Assembly: GCF_014805625.2 (NCBI RefSeq)
Contig: NW_023998415.1
Span: 49,076,461 to 49,140,460, forward strand
Direction of reading: 5' to 3'
Length of the DNA stretch: 64,000 bases
Source of the DNA: Glossina fuscipes
Taxonomy: Eukaryota; Arthropoda; Insecta; Diptera; Glossinidae
The notes beneath the pieces were generated by a model. That model had not been told where the DNA came from. It saw only the letters and a program-made list of their open reading frames with translations, and searched no databases. This document shows positions 34,133 through 47,271 of the stretch, piece by piece. Numbering within the stretch: the first letter of the stretch is position 1; the number at the start of each line of letters is the position of its first letter. Made by a program: the position numbers and the translations under genes.

Positions 34133-34819
34133 AAAATAAACGTCTTTTATTTATTTAGGTGTGCGTCTTACTAAATTAATTACTTGACTAGCTTTGGAGA
34201 ATTGCAACGGAAATACGCACGTGCTTCGAAATGTACGTGTTTGCCAAAGTGTAGGTGATATTTTCTACTAGTAACCATAAAATGTTTGTATTTACTGGCA
34301 TTTTCATGGCATATGTTATTCCAACGATTTTTATTGTTTTACCAACTGTTTGTTTGTTTGCTTTCCGTGTGTCTGGGGAGAAATTTCTTTAAACGAATGA
34401 AGCCAAAGGAGAAACTATGCAGCCCAGCAACTAACATATATGTATAAATATGGTATGTGTGTATATATGCTATTTGTTTTCGTTGTTCTCGCCACTTTGG
34501 ATAATTGCTTTTCGCTTAAATTTTTTTTGTAAATACGAAATATTTTTCAGAATTATTTTATAATTTTAAAAAACATCATTTCCTTCAACCTATTGAAATT
34601 AAATTGTTTTAGGATTTTTTTTGAAATTATAAAAATTTACTTATAATTAATTGAAAATTTTTTAACAACATCACGTTTCGATTTCTTCGCTGTTATATGG
34701 GGCGACTAAGTACGAGTTTTTTTTTTTTTAATAAAAAATAAAAAGAAAACGGAAAAAAAAGGTATCAATTGGTTTTTTATTTTTCTTTTGTTTATTTAGC
34801 TATTGTTTCACGCGATTTT

Positions 34820-36450
34820 AAATTAAAAATGATTTCATGTAAACGAGCACTTCTGGGTGTTTGTACGAATTCATTTGCAGAACATCAACTTTTGCCCACT
34901 TTTCGATATGAATTGTCAATTTTATCTGATCAATAATAGGAATATTGTTGGTGAACAAGGCTATTAAGAGTTCGTGGATTATTGGAGTAAGTCAATGATC
35001 CAACATAATCCCAAAGTACAAAATCCCAAAAGAATGACATCGCGCGATCTTTGTGGCATGGAATTTTTGGGAATTACATTGCCATTGAACTTTTTTCCCA
35101 ATGAATATATGGCATCTTGCATCATTTTGTTGAAACCGTATTCATACGCCACAACAAGACTGTAGCGTTCCTCATTGAGAGTAACTTCAATGCCATTGTC
35201 GTAGTTAAAAAAGTCACTTTCATCTCACAAACCACGCTCAAAGGTTAATTTTTGTGCACGTAAAGGTCTTTTAAGAATAGTAGCAGCAGGTCGATGCACT
35301 GGATATCTGAAGGTTATTTAGATAGAGTATGGCATTGGTCACCAAACCGAATGCATGATAATTTCACTCTTGTACAATCGTTCAATAAGAGTTGTATTCG
35401 ACGAATTCACCTCCAACGGATTCCACTTAAGTACAGTTTTTGCCAAACAGCTCCGTTCTTTCTCCTTCTCTCTTCCTGGTGTTCGTCAATGACTTTCTAT
35501 GCGTGACAGAAAACCCGCTTTAATCGTTGGCAGAGAGCAGCACTCAGTGTCACTCGTTCTCTTCCACCAGCATGCCTAAAATGGCCAAGGTACACAATAA
35601 ACTCTGTCTAGTGAATGACATGTTAAATCGGAATTTCTCAAAAATAACAGAATGGGGTCAAACTAACAGAATAAATTTCAATGCCACCAAAACTCAGTGA
35701 AGCCTTTTAACACATAAAAGATATCGTGACCAACCCTCTTCCTTCGATAATGTCAATGTGGAAGAATCGGCATCGCTTAATATTCTCGCCCTGGGAATAC
35801 AAAGTGCTGTTCGTCGAAAATAACATATATTTAAAGCGTCAGCTTATGTTGGTTAAAGCTGTGCTAGGAATTTTCTCATATTTACACCTTTACAGCGCCT
35901 ATATTCGTCCAAAACTACAGTACGATTGGCATGTACAGGCGAGAGTCCCCGAATCCTGTTTGAAGTCGATCTACCCCATACAGTGAAAGGCACAAGTGCT
36001 TATGGGTGAAGAAAGCATGTCAAAAACTCTCGAGCATCTGCGTCACGAAATTACTTGCATATCGCATGACATAATATCGCGATTCGCTGTCCGCCTCTGG
36101 CACAATCTGCCAAAAGAGCTCTTTCCTATCGCTGATACTAATACTTCCTCTTTCATATCAAACGTACACAAGCACTACTTCCTCTTTCCATTCCTCTCTA
36201 TCTTTTAGCCTGAATCGCTGACTCGCTCGTATAACGGACATCCCTTGAGTGGCTGATCTAAAAACAAAAAAAAAAAAAACAAAAAAAGTAGAAAAGAAAG
36301 GCATGCTTTCAAGTTTTCTTGTTTATTAAAGTGTTTTATAAAATATGACCTTGGTCTCATGCACGCGAACATAGCCGAAATGGTTTCAGTATTTTCATAG
36401 TAGTTTTTACATATTTCTATACGCTGTACAAGTGTGTATTTTTTCATGGA
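34820..36450 (-). pseudogene. Mariner-like transposase relic split by a LINE insertion
   Basis: On the minus strand a start codon at 36447-36445 opens MKKYTLVQRIEICKNYY...ALR-like text, matching the N-terminal helix-turn-helix of the SETMAR/mariner-related transposases. The frame is then lost. The rest resumes at about 35440 and runs to about 34823. Landmarks there: FERGL-stop-DES (the VWCGLWD-type block), GIEVTLNEERYS, QDAIYSLGKKFNGNVI, PQRSRDVILLGF, TYSNNPRTLNSL and a final LHEIIF. In the PQRS block the usual DLTPLD is changed so that the second acidic residue reads G, if aligned correctly. Stops and frameshifts make it inactive. Bases about 35590-36288 between the two parts are an unrelated plus-strand LINE. 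Terminal inverted repeats were not located. Confidence 0.78.
35590..36288 (+). mobile_element. 5'-truncated jockey/CR1-like LINE relic with poly(A) tail
   Basis: From 35593 the plus strand reads DMLNRNFSKITEWGQTNRINF, followed by a stop at 35698. A second frame continues with SAYIRPKLQYDWH (about 35897-35935). After a TGA at 35984, KAQVLMGEES and FAVRLWHNLPKELFP (about 36089-36133) follow. This is the order of the region downstream of the YADD box in non-LTR reverse transcriptases, where the family typically has IRP...EY and RLWN-LP blocks. The catalytic palm, endonuclease and ORF1 are missing. An A-rich tail (36258-36288) closes the copy. It lies in opposite orientation inside the mariner-like relic, so it inserted later. 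A clean target duplication was not found. Confidence 0.8.
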
Positions 36451-38214
36451 GATTTGGCAAACAATACTGAGCGCTAATGTCAATTTTGGTGGGATTGTGA
36501 AAAAGAAAAAATATGGACGAGACAAGAAAGCTTACTATTTAATTGCCCTACATAGGGACAATTATTCTACGTTACGGTTGCAGTCACTTTCTCCTAGCAT
36601 TTTTGATAGGATGTATATATGTATAGGCGGAGAGAAAGCAAGACCTGCAAGAGAGCAAAAGAAAAGTGCTAAGCTTGTTGATGCATAACATAATGCTTGT
36701 TGATGCAAGCGACTGATTTCGGATATAACTGCAACGCCTTGAATACGATCCTCTTTTCGCATTCGATACATGTTTCTTTCTTTCATATACGAAATATAAT
36801 TGATCTTCATGGACTTCAGGGATTGCTTCTTATATATTTACCCGAACAGGGAACAATACGCATCGTTGTCAAAGTGGATATGTAAATGCAAAAATAAGTG
36901 CAATTGGGTTACAAAAGGCCTCATATGAGTCATGAAAAAGTAAAGAGCATTTCTTACAGACTTTCATGTGTATTATGAAATGCCGCAACGGTGTTTAGGC
37001 TACAATTTGAAGTAAGGTGCAATTATCTTACCATAGTTGTTTAATTTATTTATTATTTTATTTACAGTCATCATTAAAGGGTGGGGATGCACCGTGACTT
37101 GGTAAAAATTGGATGAGGTCTTCCTTATCAGTGATTGTGTCCACTATCATAGTGTTGTCTTTCTCTATTAATGTGCAAAAAAATAAATAAAATAGTTTCC
37201 ACCCAAAACACACCTTTTTTCAATATAATATCATTTAGAAAAGGTTTCCCTTCACTTCATTCGCTATTATTACGGTGTAATGGATTTTTCATAAACTTGA
37301 CAAAGAAAGAAAAAGAAAACCGTTTGACCTAGGCCATAGAGTATACCTTGTGCACTCACAAAGCTGTGTTCAAACTTTAGTAAACAAGCGATCCTATTGT
37401 GTTTATGTACACATATAGAATTCAATGCATAACACAGAAATGTGGATAATATGCATATACAATATATAACAATGATGCAAATTTATTCAGGACATATATG
37501 CTTAACACATGTCATCATTTCATAACACTACTGCGCTGAGGTTAGTATGGAATGGATACTACAACGCCCTTCAATTGCATTATAATGATAATTATTTTTA
37601 TTGCATCTGCACTTTATATAATTCATTATATTGCATGTGATATTGTTTTCGCATAAATAAATCCCAATCATTTTTGCAGGGAGCCAAGGTTCAGCTAAGC
37701 TGATGCTCGGTTTAGTGGCAATTCATACACTTGCCTTATCCTAGCACGGAAGGTCCATTTGATTTTAACTATCAGCAAATTTTTGAAGTTAAGATGTTCT
37801 TGTAGGAAAACAGAAAAAAGAAGCAGTCCAAATATATTGTCAGGTTGACAGATTGTCAGGGCTACTGTGTAGAATATTGTTGAAGAATATATTGTGATAT
37901 TTTTCATGGGCGATTGTCTTAACTTCTACCTACACCGACTGTCTCGCGCAGGACACATGTTTTTTGGTCAATTAGCCACGTCCGCTCGTCCATTTATTCT
38001 GATTTTATCAGCGATGTATGCAACCAAATAAAATAGGAAGCTTTACACTAGCAGCAAAAAGTACCAGTAACACGCAATAGATTAAAATGTTGTTCGTTGA
38101 GTTATGGCTTTCAAAACGTACATATGTGCTTGAAATCATAACAAGCAACACTAATGCCTTACATATATACAATTGAGATGAATGAAAAGAACGCAAGAAA
38201 AAGGGATATTTTTT
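36451..38214. other. Non-coding DNA, nothing recognised
   Basis: GCTTGTTGATGCA is repeated 19 bp apart near 36674 and 36693. The left flank may include the lost 5' UTR and terminus of the minus-strand mariner-like element. No other feature was supported. Confidence 0.45.
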
Positions 38215-38600
38215 TATACCCACCACTCACTGTAAGATGGGTGGGCTCATTTTGTTTTTTTTTCTTCTCATAAAGTATGTGCCACCCTAAAGGAAGCTTA
38301 AGACATCCTACGGAGTCTATATATTCTTGGGTAGGATGAAATTTTGAATTGATTTTGTCTGTCCGTCAGTCTGATGTGTGTTATTGGCAATCTCGTTGTC
38401 GCAAAAATAAAGATGTCGACTTCAAATTTGGTGGACACATTGGAAGTTTCTGCACGCAGTTTGGTATTGCAACTAAACCAAATTGGTCAGAGCAAAAGCC
38501 CGTAGTCGAGCGTAACCTAAATGCAACGAAAATTTGTCGATTTTTCCTCGTTACTCGGAAATTATTAAAATTAGAAGGTTGAAATTTTCCACATTTGCTT
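38215..38600 (+). mobile_element. Family 2 interspersed repeat
   Basis: It begins TATACCCACCACT, with a hairpin between CCCACC and GGTGGG (38219-38245). The shared core follows at about 38290-38372: 'agcttaagacatcctacgg', a TA stretch, then TTGTCTGTCCGTCAGTCTG. The next block, 'gatgtcgacttcaaatttg' and 'ggacacattggaagtttct', matches the copy at 632. The right end is unclear. Confidence 0.72.
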
Positions 38601-40528
38601 TACGAGATACTTTACTCTTTAGGTCTAAAAATGGAACCAATCGGCCGTGTCCACACAAGATTACAAGTAATTAAATTTAAGGTTTTTCACCTATTTACGG
38701 TTTCATGCCTATTCATCTATCATAAGGCAACCAAGACCGAACGTTTAAAACTATTTTGTACACTTTTTAGGTAAAGATATATTATCTGCCTAAAAATGGG
38801 TTAACACAGCGACCTGGTGGTTGAACTTTTTGTTAATAATACCAGCGATACGGGTATCAAATAAAGGAGATGGGAGAGTAGAATGCGAATGGTGCATTGT
38901 GATTTGTTGTTGTTGTTTAAAATAAAAATAGAACTCAAGAAATAGAAAAAATCGAAAGCAAAAAAAAAATCATGAAAGAAATGAATTTAAAATAAATACA
39001 TGAACCGGCCTCTAATACAATTTGTCATTTATTTTGATGCTAAAGTAACAAAACTTGTGCCTTGTTCCCAAGTCAAGGCATGCGTTTAAACGGCTCCCAC
39101 TTTTACGGTAGGGCATGCCACACGCGAGTTTGCTTGCTTTTAATAAAATTGATTTTCTTATCAAAGATATTGTTATGATTATGATTATTGTGGCAAGATA
39201 ATGGCTTACCTTTTAGATGAGAAATGCGGTGAAGTTTAATATTGAGCGAATGTAGCGTACGAGCTTGTTGCACTATTTTGCTATATTGTAGACCAATTTT
39301 CGTTATCAGACAATTTTTGCCATGTCATGTATTCAAAAGTTGCACAATTTTGCTGCGAAATTACGTATAAACAAAGCTCATATTTATTGTGAACATTTCA
39401 AAAGTCATAAATTGTAGCTCGCTTTGAAAGTGAGACTTCTATTGTGCAGATACAGAAAGAGAAATTGAAAGTCGCTTACAGCGAACGTGCTATGAAATAT
39501 GGAAAAATTCAAATAGTAAATGGCAAATTTTTAAGCAACAATCTCTTCGCACTTGCATCCATCTTCTTGGAACAGTTCCCATACCCAATATGTATATATA
39601 TATATATGAGTATATTTTTGCTACATAAGTAAGCTACCTTCCCTAATCCCTAAATGGGTGGTTGAACAGTTCAACAGTTTATTTTCAAAGCTTTCCGTCC
39701 TTCGCCGTCTTTTTATTTATAATGCCATTTTCAACAAAAAGTAGAAAATTAATAGCTCTCATATGTCATATATAAAACACGGAGACAATAGTCATTTAAA
39801 ACTGATATTGAAAACCAATTAAGTTCATATAATTAACTACTTTTTTTCTTCTTTTCTCTTTTTTTTTTTTTTGCTATCGTCCTTATATCGCTTTTTTCTT
39901 TTTCAAGTCGAAACTGAAAAAAACAAACATGATTTACTTGATTTTTTTTTTTTTTTTATATGCAGCGATCTTTAATATCGAGTGATTTAATATTTCATAG
40001 TCATAGATTAATTAGTTAAGATATTAAGGGCATAAAATGCTTTTTATTTATTTATGCATATATATATATAATGGCATATATATATATATATATATATACA
40101 TATATATGTATATATACATATAGATTTTTTTCTTTCTTTCTTTTTTTTTTTTATTCTATTTTGTATTTTTCATACCCAATTAAGCGCAGGGAAAAAATTA
40201 TGGTAATTAGTTAAAATGGCTGAAAGGCAAAATAGTGAATCAATGTACGTTGAAATATTTTCCAACGAAGCTCGGATATGGTGTGTGAACGAAATTTATA
40301 TACACATGCACACATACACATACACACACACACAAAAAAAAATATATATATATATATAAAATTAAAAAAAATAAAAACGAATAATTAATCATTGAAAGGT
40401 AAATCTTGAATGATATAAAATGAATTAAAAAGCAGTATTATATGTATATGAAGATTGACTTTGTGCGAACGTTTTGTTCGCATAGACGTTGTAATGTAAT
40501 CAAAGTTCTTTCGCCTTACCTACCTACC

Positions 40529-40576
<48 letters not shown>

Positions 40577-41000
40577 ATTATATAAATTTATAAAATACGT
40601 CGGTATTTCAATAAAAATCAAATAAATTTTGTAAATCAATGAAAGCATAAATGCGAGGTAAAATTTTACGTCATTTAGGAAGAACGCCTTTGCTATAGCG
40701 CATAGTGCCTTCAATCTGCGAATCTTGTCTATGTAATTGAAAATTTCCCAACAAAATTGAATCAAAGAGAAAATCTGAAATCTGAACGTACTGAGTGACA
40801 AATGCATAAATGAATTGCTCTCTACATACTTGCATACACATATGCTTAGTTTTATATATATAGATGTAAGTATGATTGGCATCTTTCACCAAATATCAAA
40901 CTCACTTTTCTGCTATATTAAATGAATTTTATTAAATTCAAATATGCCTCAGTCTTAATTGACGATCTATTGCCACCATTTGGGTATTTGTGGATGAGAA
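38601..41000. other. Non-coding DNA with poly(T), (TA)n and (CT)n tracts
   Basis: T-rich runs at 39851-39871 and 39943-39958, broken TA tracts at 40052-40125, then a (TACC)n passing into (CT)n at 40517-40571. No coding block was recognised. Confidence 0.5.
40517..40571 (+). repeat. Compound (TACC)n-(CT)n microsatellite
   Basis: Four TACC-like units followed by about 20 CT copies. Confidence 0.94.
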
Positions 41001-41650
41001 CGTGAACCCAGTAGTATTCGAATCAATCTTTTGAAGGGGCATTTTTACAGCATTAAGAGCGCAACCAATGTAGTCGCCCGGGATGGGAGGCTTGCACTAT
41101 ACGCTCGAACCGCTAAAACTTCTCAGCCGATGTCTCTCAATGAAGGTGTGTTTCGTTCGACCTCACCGAGATAGAAGACGCCCTCTTTGAATTCCCTCTT
41201 GTTGAATTCTAAATGCTTCACTGGTTTTAGTAGTTGTGCATTCGCGGGTGGAATCACTTTTTCGCTGAGGTTAAAGTGCACTCCTGGTGCACGATTTCCC
41301 TCATCCCATCGTCACACGAAACACGAAATGACGTGAACCAAAATTACTTTTGCTACCAGTGATTTCTTCCCATCATTGTAAGGTGCACAAAATTTAAACT
41401 TTGTCGTCACACAAAAGCTTATATCAAGAAAAGGAGCTATCTCTGCGAACTTCGGTATAGGCAATTTTTTCAAGTTAAGTTACAAGTATGGAAGCGAAGT
41501 GTTGTTCGTAACGCAATTTTGTCATAGAATAATTCTCAATTTTCGTAAGAATGTTTTTGCATAGGAGCGGTGAGTCGATCCGATCCAAATACTTCGCATC
41601 ACTTTAGTCTAAAATAAACTCTTTGCTCTGAAATAGGGCCATTTCAACAT
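41001..41650. other. GC-richer island, possible decayed element
   Basis: This block is visibly less AT-rich than its flanks. On the minus strand a stop-free stretch of about 60 codons ends at a TGA at 41125-41123 and lacks an ATG; it includes VIPPANAQLL and GVFYLGEVER. I do not recognise the peptide. A transposon fragment is the likeliest origin. Confidence 0.3.
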
Positions 41651-41949
41651 GTAAGAAAAAATATTCCCATGAGGGACGACGAGGTTTTCTTTTCCGCTTT
41701 TAATTATATCAAATATTTAAAGCATGTTTTTTTCACGATACGATATTAATATCATTGCATAGCTATACTGTAATTTTTTCTTGATATATTAAACTTATAG
41801 ATTAAAGTTTTATCATTTATTTAATATTCAGAAAAAAAGTTTTTTTTTTTTTTGAATTTAATATCTATTTATTTTATATTTTTAATTTAATTTTTTTTTT
41901 TTTTTTAAGTTTTCATAAAATCTTTCGTGCTTACCATTGAGTGATAACT

Positions 41950-41987
<38 letters not shown>

Positions 41988-42788
41988 TTAGTTATTTAAT
42001 ACTGTAAATACGTTTTGCAAACATAAAAAAAATGTTGAAAGCAGGTTAGTTTAAAAAAACCGAATTCTCCCTTGGATCAAACATATGCGAGCTGAAGTTT
42101 TATATACGATTTGTTGCTGCAATTGTTGTTTAATGCAGAAAAGTTGACTGACTTTGATATATGATATTCTGAAAATTGGCTAAATGTACCATGCCTAGTG
42201 AGATAGATAGGTCTTACGTAACCGCCACGCAAAAAAAGTAATCATATTTTCGACAGTTCTCGAAAGAGACGAGAAAACAGGCACGTTTAAGTCAATTCTG
42301 TTAGTCGAGCACGTCTTTTGACAAATCTAATATACATTCTGTGAATATTTGAAAGCCTTCGTTTGTATTACAAAAAGTTGACCAGAAATTGAAAAAAAAA
42401 CTTTGTAGAAGAAAAAGAATGAAAATGTTTAAAAAAAAATTTTTTTTGATATGCAGGGGATAAATGAAATTCGTTGTAAGGGTTTCATATTGCATTTGAG
42501 ACCATAAACACCACCCGCCGTATATTACTTTTCATAGATTTTTAAGGTCTCGTAAGTATGCAAAAAATATATGTGTATGTATATATATATAAAAGCAGTG
42601 TTATGCTGCGTTGGTATGATGCTCAAATCCAATTTGATTATGTTAATACGCGTAGAAATGCTTTCGCAATTGCATCTCATTGCTAACAGAGTTTATTATC
42701 GGCAATGGCAGCAACAGCACGAGAATCAACCGAGAACGGTTAGTGAGTAAACCAAAATGAATTGACCGTATAACTGAACGACTGGCTA

Positions 42789-42815
42789 ACTGACTGACTG
42801 ACTGACTGACTGACT
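42789..42815 (+). repeat. (GACT)n microsatellite
   Basis: About seven copies of the tetramer. Confidence 0.93.
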
Positions 42816-43133
42816 TACTAACAGCGTAACCAAACAACCAAACAACTGGTTAGTCATTCATTGAGTTTTAGTCATATTGGCGGCCATAATTTTGTTTGGT
42901 AGCTGTATTTCCTTTTTGTTATTGGTTCACCCGGTGAACACATCACATAATATCCCAACCGTAGCTGTTGCTTCGCCTCCCCCACCGCAGAGTCTGTTGT
43001 ATTTTGATATCTTTCTTTTTGTTATAGTCTTTTGACAGCTCGGGTTTTAATGTTGACAAAAATAGTTTTTATAGATGCGCACATAATTTAGTTTAGAATG
43101 CGCTTTTATACGCCATACTAACGCAGCAGTCTA

Positions 43134-43135
<2 letters not shown>

Positions 43136-43182
<47 letters not shown>
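43136..43182 (+). repeat. (TG)23 microsatellite
   Basis: About 46 bp of uninterrupted TG. Confidence 0.96.
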
Positions 43183-43184
<2 letters not shown>

Positions 43185-45419
43185 CGTATATGTGTTTGTG
43201 TGATTGTATCATGCACTTTAACTAACTTATTTAGCACAAGGTCTGTGTGGCCATAAATATCAACACAGAAAAAGGATAAAAGATAAAAACTGAACTTTGC
43301 TCTTCTTCTTCGATATATAACTGAATTTTTTCTTCTTTTTTTTTATTTATATTTTTTAAATACTTAAAAATTTTTATAAAAGTTAATGTAAATCTTGTTT
43401 CAACCAATCTTATGTTGTCACTTGTTAGTTTTCATAATTGATTGAGCAAAAAAAAAGAACAAAATTAAATAAATAATGAAAATAAAAAAAATTTTTTTTT
43501 TTTTTTGTTTCATCAGTGCTCGTTAGACCTTTATTGCATTTGAATTCAATAAATTCTAAACCCATGAGTTTTTCCTATACATTATAAATAATTGCTTGTT
43601 TCTAAGTGATATTTCGTAGCTGTTGTGTTATTGCTGCTATTTAAAATGTTGTTATGTTATACATATTATTAAATGTTGTCAGTTTCATGCACTCACGCAT
43701 ATAAAATAAAATTTTAACCAAATACGTTTTAAATTACGTTTTGCTACTTAGGCAAGTAAATGCAATGAAAACAACAAACGACATGCATGCGAACGTTTCT
43801 TAAATACTTTGTCTGCTTACGTTGTACATGAGTGACTTTATGCAACGCCCATAATAATGTTGCACATTTAAAACCATATACAAATATTCATATATGCATA
43901 TATATATATATATATAGTTATTTTATATACGCATTCAAAATCCTGCTTAATATGTTTTACTTACAATTTATCAAAATTATAGCAGCACGATATACATTTA
44001 TGCGTAGCATTGCATAAAATATGCGGATGGGTAGAGAGTGTGGTCTCTAGCACTCGCATCAGCAGCAATAGCGGCAATTTACCAAACAAGATTCCTGACA
44101 ACAAAATATCAATGTCAGAAGCAGCTTATAAGCAAAATTGTTTTCATTATTTAAATAAATTACAACTTTCGAGTTTGAGAGATGTTTTCACAAAATTACA
44201 CGAAATATTCTCTCGATCCAGGTGAACAATTTTCCAAAATATCCTAAATGAAATTAATTATAATCCGTAATGAAAATATGATATCTTAATAGAATTATCC
44301 TAGAAATGTAAAATTGGGAGAATTAGTCATCATTATCGTCGCTTATTATTATTCGACTGAAAAGCTATTATTAAAGTGAAAATTGACAGGAGAGTGTTTC
44401 AAGGTTACATCAGTTCAGAATTCCAAGTACATAGTTTAGTGCTTGGCGAAATACCATAGTTGAATGAAAGAGTGTGTATAACACTAATCAATTCTTTCCG
44501 ATTTTTTCATTTTACGAGTGTCGTTGGTTCGAATGAAGTGGATTCCCGAGTAGGCACACACAGATCTAAGCATGCATATGAGATAAAAACAAACGCAAGT
44601 CTGTTGCAATAGTTTGCGATCATGGATAACCTGATAAAGTATTTTTAGCACAAACAGGATTACATAATAAATTCGTATTGCTATCCATTATCAACAGAAC
44701 GTCGCACTTTTCTTCCTTTCTATGTCCTTCACGATCGATTTGCAATCACGGTCATCGTCGCATAAATTACCTATCAATTCTTTTGGGGTAATGGATGATT
44801 CATATAACATCGGGGCATCGCAGGGAATTGTCACTTTTATAATTTTATATGAATAGAATTAAAGAAAGAAATTTTTTGAATAATGTTTTGTCTGTTTGTT
44901 GGTTTGTCTGTCGTGGTTTATATTACGGCTCTGAGAATAACAATGCATATCAGTAGCGAATCATCACAAAATTGCATGACAGAATTATCAAAGCATGCGA
45001 TCTATACTATATTTATGCGTAAAAGTATGCCAAAAACTACCAAAAAAAAAAAAAAAAAAAAATCAACTGTGAAGAGCAAGCGGCGGGCGGCAAGCAAATG
45101 CAATCAGTGCATCAGTGCAAATCATGATGAAATGTATATGAAACAATTCTTTGCAAATCTTTTTTTTTATACAAACAACTCGTAGAACAGAATCATAATA
45201 ATTAATAACAAAAACAAGTCTCTGATCTGGATCTGACACAACATATGACAACACTGTCGACAGACCTACACGATTTGTGGATAATAGCCAGCCTTCAAGC
45301 GATATTTGTCAAAATTTCATGAAATAGTGCCAAATTGTTACAACAAGTTACAGTTATTTAAGTGACGCCACTCAGTGTTAGCCTGAAAGATGCTATATCG
45401 ACTTTACTCGATCGAAAAA

Positions 45420-45900
45420 ATTAATTTCCCTCTGGTTTATTAACATTCATGATGCGGAACGCTCTGGTCGCTTAAAATCGGCATTTGTTTGCGACTTCAT
45501 AATATAAATGCACAAAATTGTTTCGGAAGCGAAAGAAAAGCAAAGCTGCAAAGGGATAGGCCAACACCTTAAAGATACCAGAAGCAGCGTATTTGCTATT
45601 AACATTCCACGAAAATTTGTCCGTGAGAAAGTTCGGCTGGATAAGGATGCAAGGTTTGCTCATACCATATGTGTTTAGAGATGTATTGGTGAAATTAAAA
45701 ATATTTTCTCATGCGATAGGTGAGAACGGATGAAATATGGATTAATACGACAGTTTAGCATCAATGTTGGCAGTCAGCGGAGTGAATAGCATACGACGAA
45801 GACTGTGGAAAGTCAACTGGAAAAACTATGGTATTCGTCTTTTGTTATGCGCGTTGTACCCGGCACAAAGGATCAATAGCGATGGAGTGTAGAAATGAAG
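45420..45900 (+). pseudogene. Mos1-like mariner transposase relic
   Basis: Plus-strand pieces in several frames follow the order of a mariner transposase. An ERSGRLKS-like text at about 45458-45480 corresponds to the basic linker after the helix-turn-helix. VRTDEIWINTT (about 45720-45752) corresponds to the conserved VTVDETWIH motif around the first catalytic aspartate. SAE-stop-IAYDED precedes GKSTGKTMVFVFCYA (about 45804-45848), the SAGKVMASVFWDA-type block. The frame then decays; the second and third aspartates are not visible. Multiple stops and frameshifts show an old dead copy. It is distinct from the mariner-like relic at 34820, which has a different motif set. Confidence 0.78.
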
Positions 45901-47271
45901 AGAAAAATGGCCAAAGACTTATTGAATGATGTTTTGATATATTACACGTGACTAACGCAATTATTTGGAAATATATTTTTTCGATTGGCTTGTGCGAAAT
46001 AATAATGAAAAATGTGGGTCGAAGCCGCACAAGACTGGAAAGATGTTTAATAGTTTTAGTGTATTCATTAGAATATTGATTGAATGACTTTTACATATAT
46101 ATGTTTCTTTTGCTTACGTTTTCCCATTTCCCTGTTCCTTGTTTTTTTTTTTTTTCCTCTTCTTAAGAAAATGCAGTAAAATTAAAATAAACCCAACGTC
46201 CCTTAGCAGCTAGTCTTTATTTGTATACTTACTCAACTAGTGAATTTTGTGTATAAGTGGGGTATAAAAATGTAAATGTAGTTGAATGTATTTATACACA
46301 AAGACACACACGGCTCGAAGTAAATGCTAGAGAGAATTAACTCGATGGAAAACAAGGCCGGAAAATGAAAGAGTGCACATTAAAAATAATGGCAACGACG
46401 CAACAAGTTGGCCACGATATATAGATTTGTAGAGAGTAAAGCTCTACGCACACACTGTACTATTCGTTCAGTTAAATGTATCAAAACAGATATCGACGTA
46501 AGTAAACCAGATATAACAGAAAATTGCCGAACGGATATGTCAGATGGTGTGTGTACATAAACGATGTGTGCGTTTGTATATATATATTGGGCTTAAGTGA
46601 AAATGAAATGAATAAGAGTGTTGAGCTTACAAACAAACGAGCAAGCAAACAGTAAATAAATAAAAAGCGCTTTCAACATAATGCACCTTTCGCTACACAT
46701 AAAATTGTGTCAGGGCTTCTTGCTTATTGCCAATTAATAGAAGAATAGTGAAGAAACTATTGGGAATCTGCAAATACGAATGCCAGCGGTTGACGCAGCC
46801 GACCCATAGCGTTTCGGGTCTATCTTTTTAGTTTTTGCCACCCCTTTTCGGCATGCCACACCTACTCCTCGTGAACTTATCTGAAAGCAAAAGCAATAAC
46901 AGAAAAATTAATATAAAAAATCCGCTTCACAAATAATTCAATTTGCGATTGCTTCGATTCGTTTATGCATTGGGCATTGGGCATTGGGCATTCTGCATAG
47001 ATTCCCATATTTTCGTTTTATCGTCATTATAAGTCACGAATATTTTATATGAAAACGCAGTTCTGTCCGCCAGTCTGTCTCGGTTACGAAATGATCGTAG
47101 CGCCTTATGAATATTCAATAGCGCTGACATACTAACAACAGTAACAACAGTTTATAACAACAGTACTCCGTAAAATTTTTCTTTAATTACATGGTTGGTG
47201 ACCTTAAGTTTCCCATAAAATTAATTATATTATTATTATAATCATTTGTTCGGACGGAATCCCGAAAGATA
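45901..47271. other. Non-coding DNA, nothing recognised
   Basis: A short heptamer array (CATTGGG, about 3.5 copies, 46968-46992) and an AACAACAGT-type cluster near 47136-47165 are the only regularities. Confidence 0.5.

Larger units (their letters stand above)
31633..34819. other. Non-coding DNA rich in (TA)n
   Basis: Poly(A) at 31642-31664; (AT)n at 32063-32085, 33831-33862 and several tracts between 34019 and 34133. No coding block was recognised. Confidence 0.5.
41651..45419. other. Non-coding DNA with many simple repeats
   Basis: (AT)n at 41952-41983, (GACT)n at 42789-42815, (TG)n at 43136-43182, a T run near 43492-43507 and A21 at 45042-45062. Open frames here, including a 100-codon one over the A run, have no domain. 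Confidence 0.5.

Noticed and set aside
36205..36351. Treating the whole 106-codon minus-strand frame (36525-36205) as one gene
   Set aside because: Only residues from about 27 to 58 look like transposase; the end runs through the LINE's poly(A) tail and is spurious.
46968..46992. CATTGGG repeats as a telomere-like array
   Set aside because: Only about 3.5 copies, interstitial, and not an insect telomere motif.
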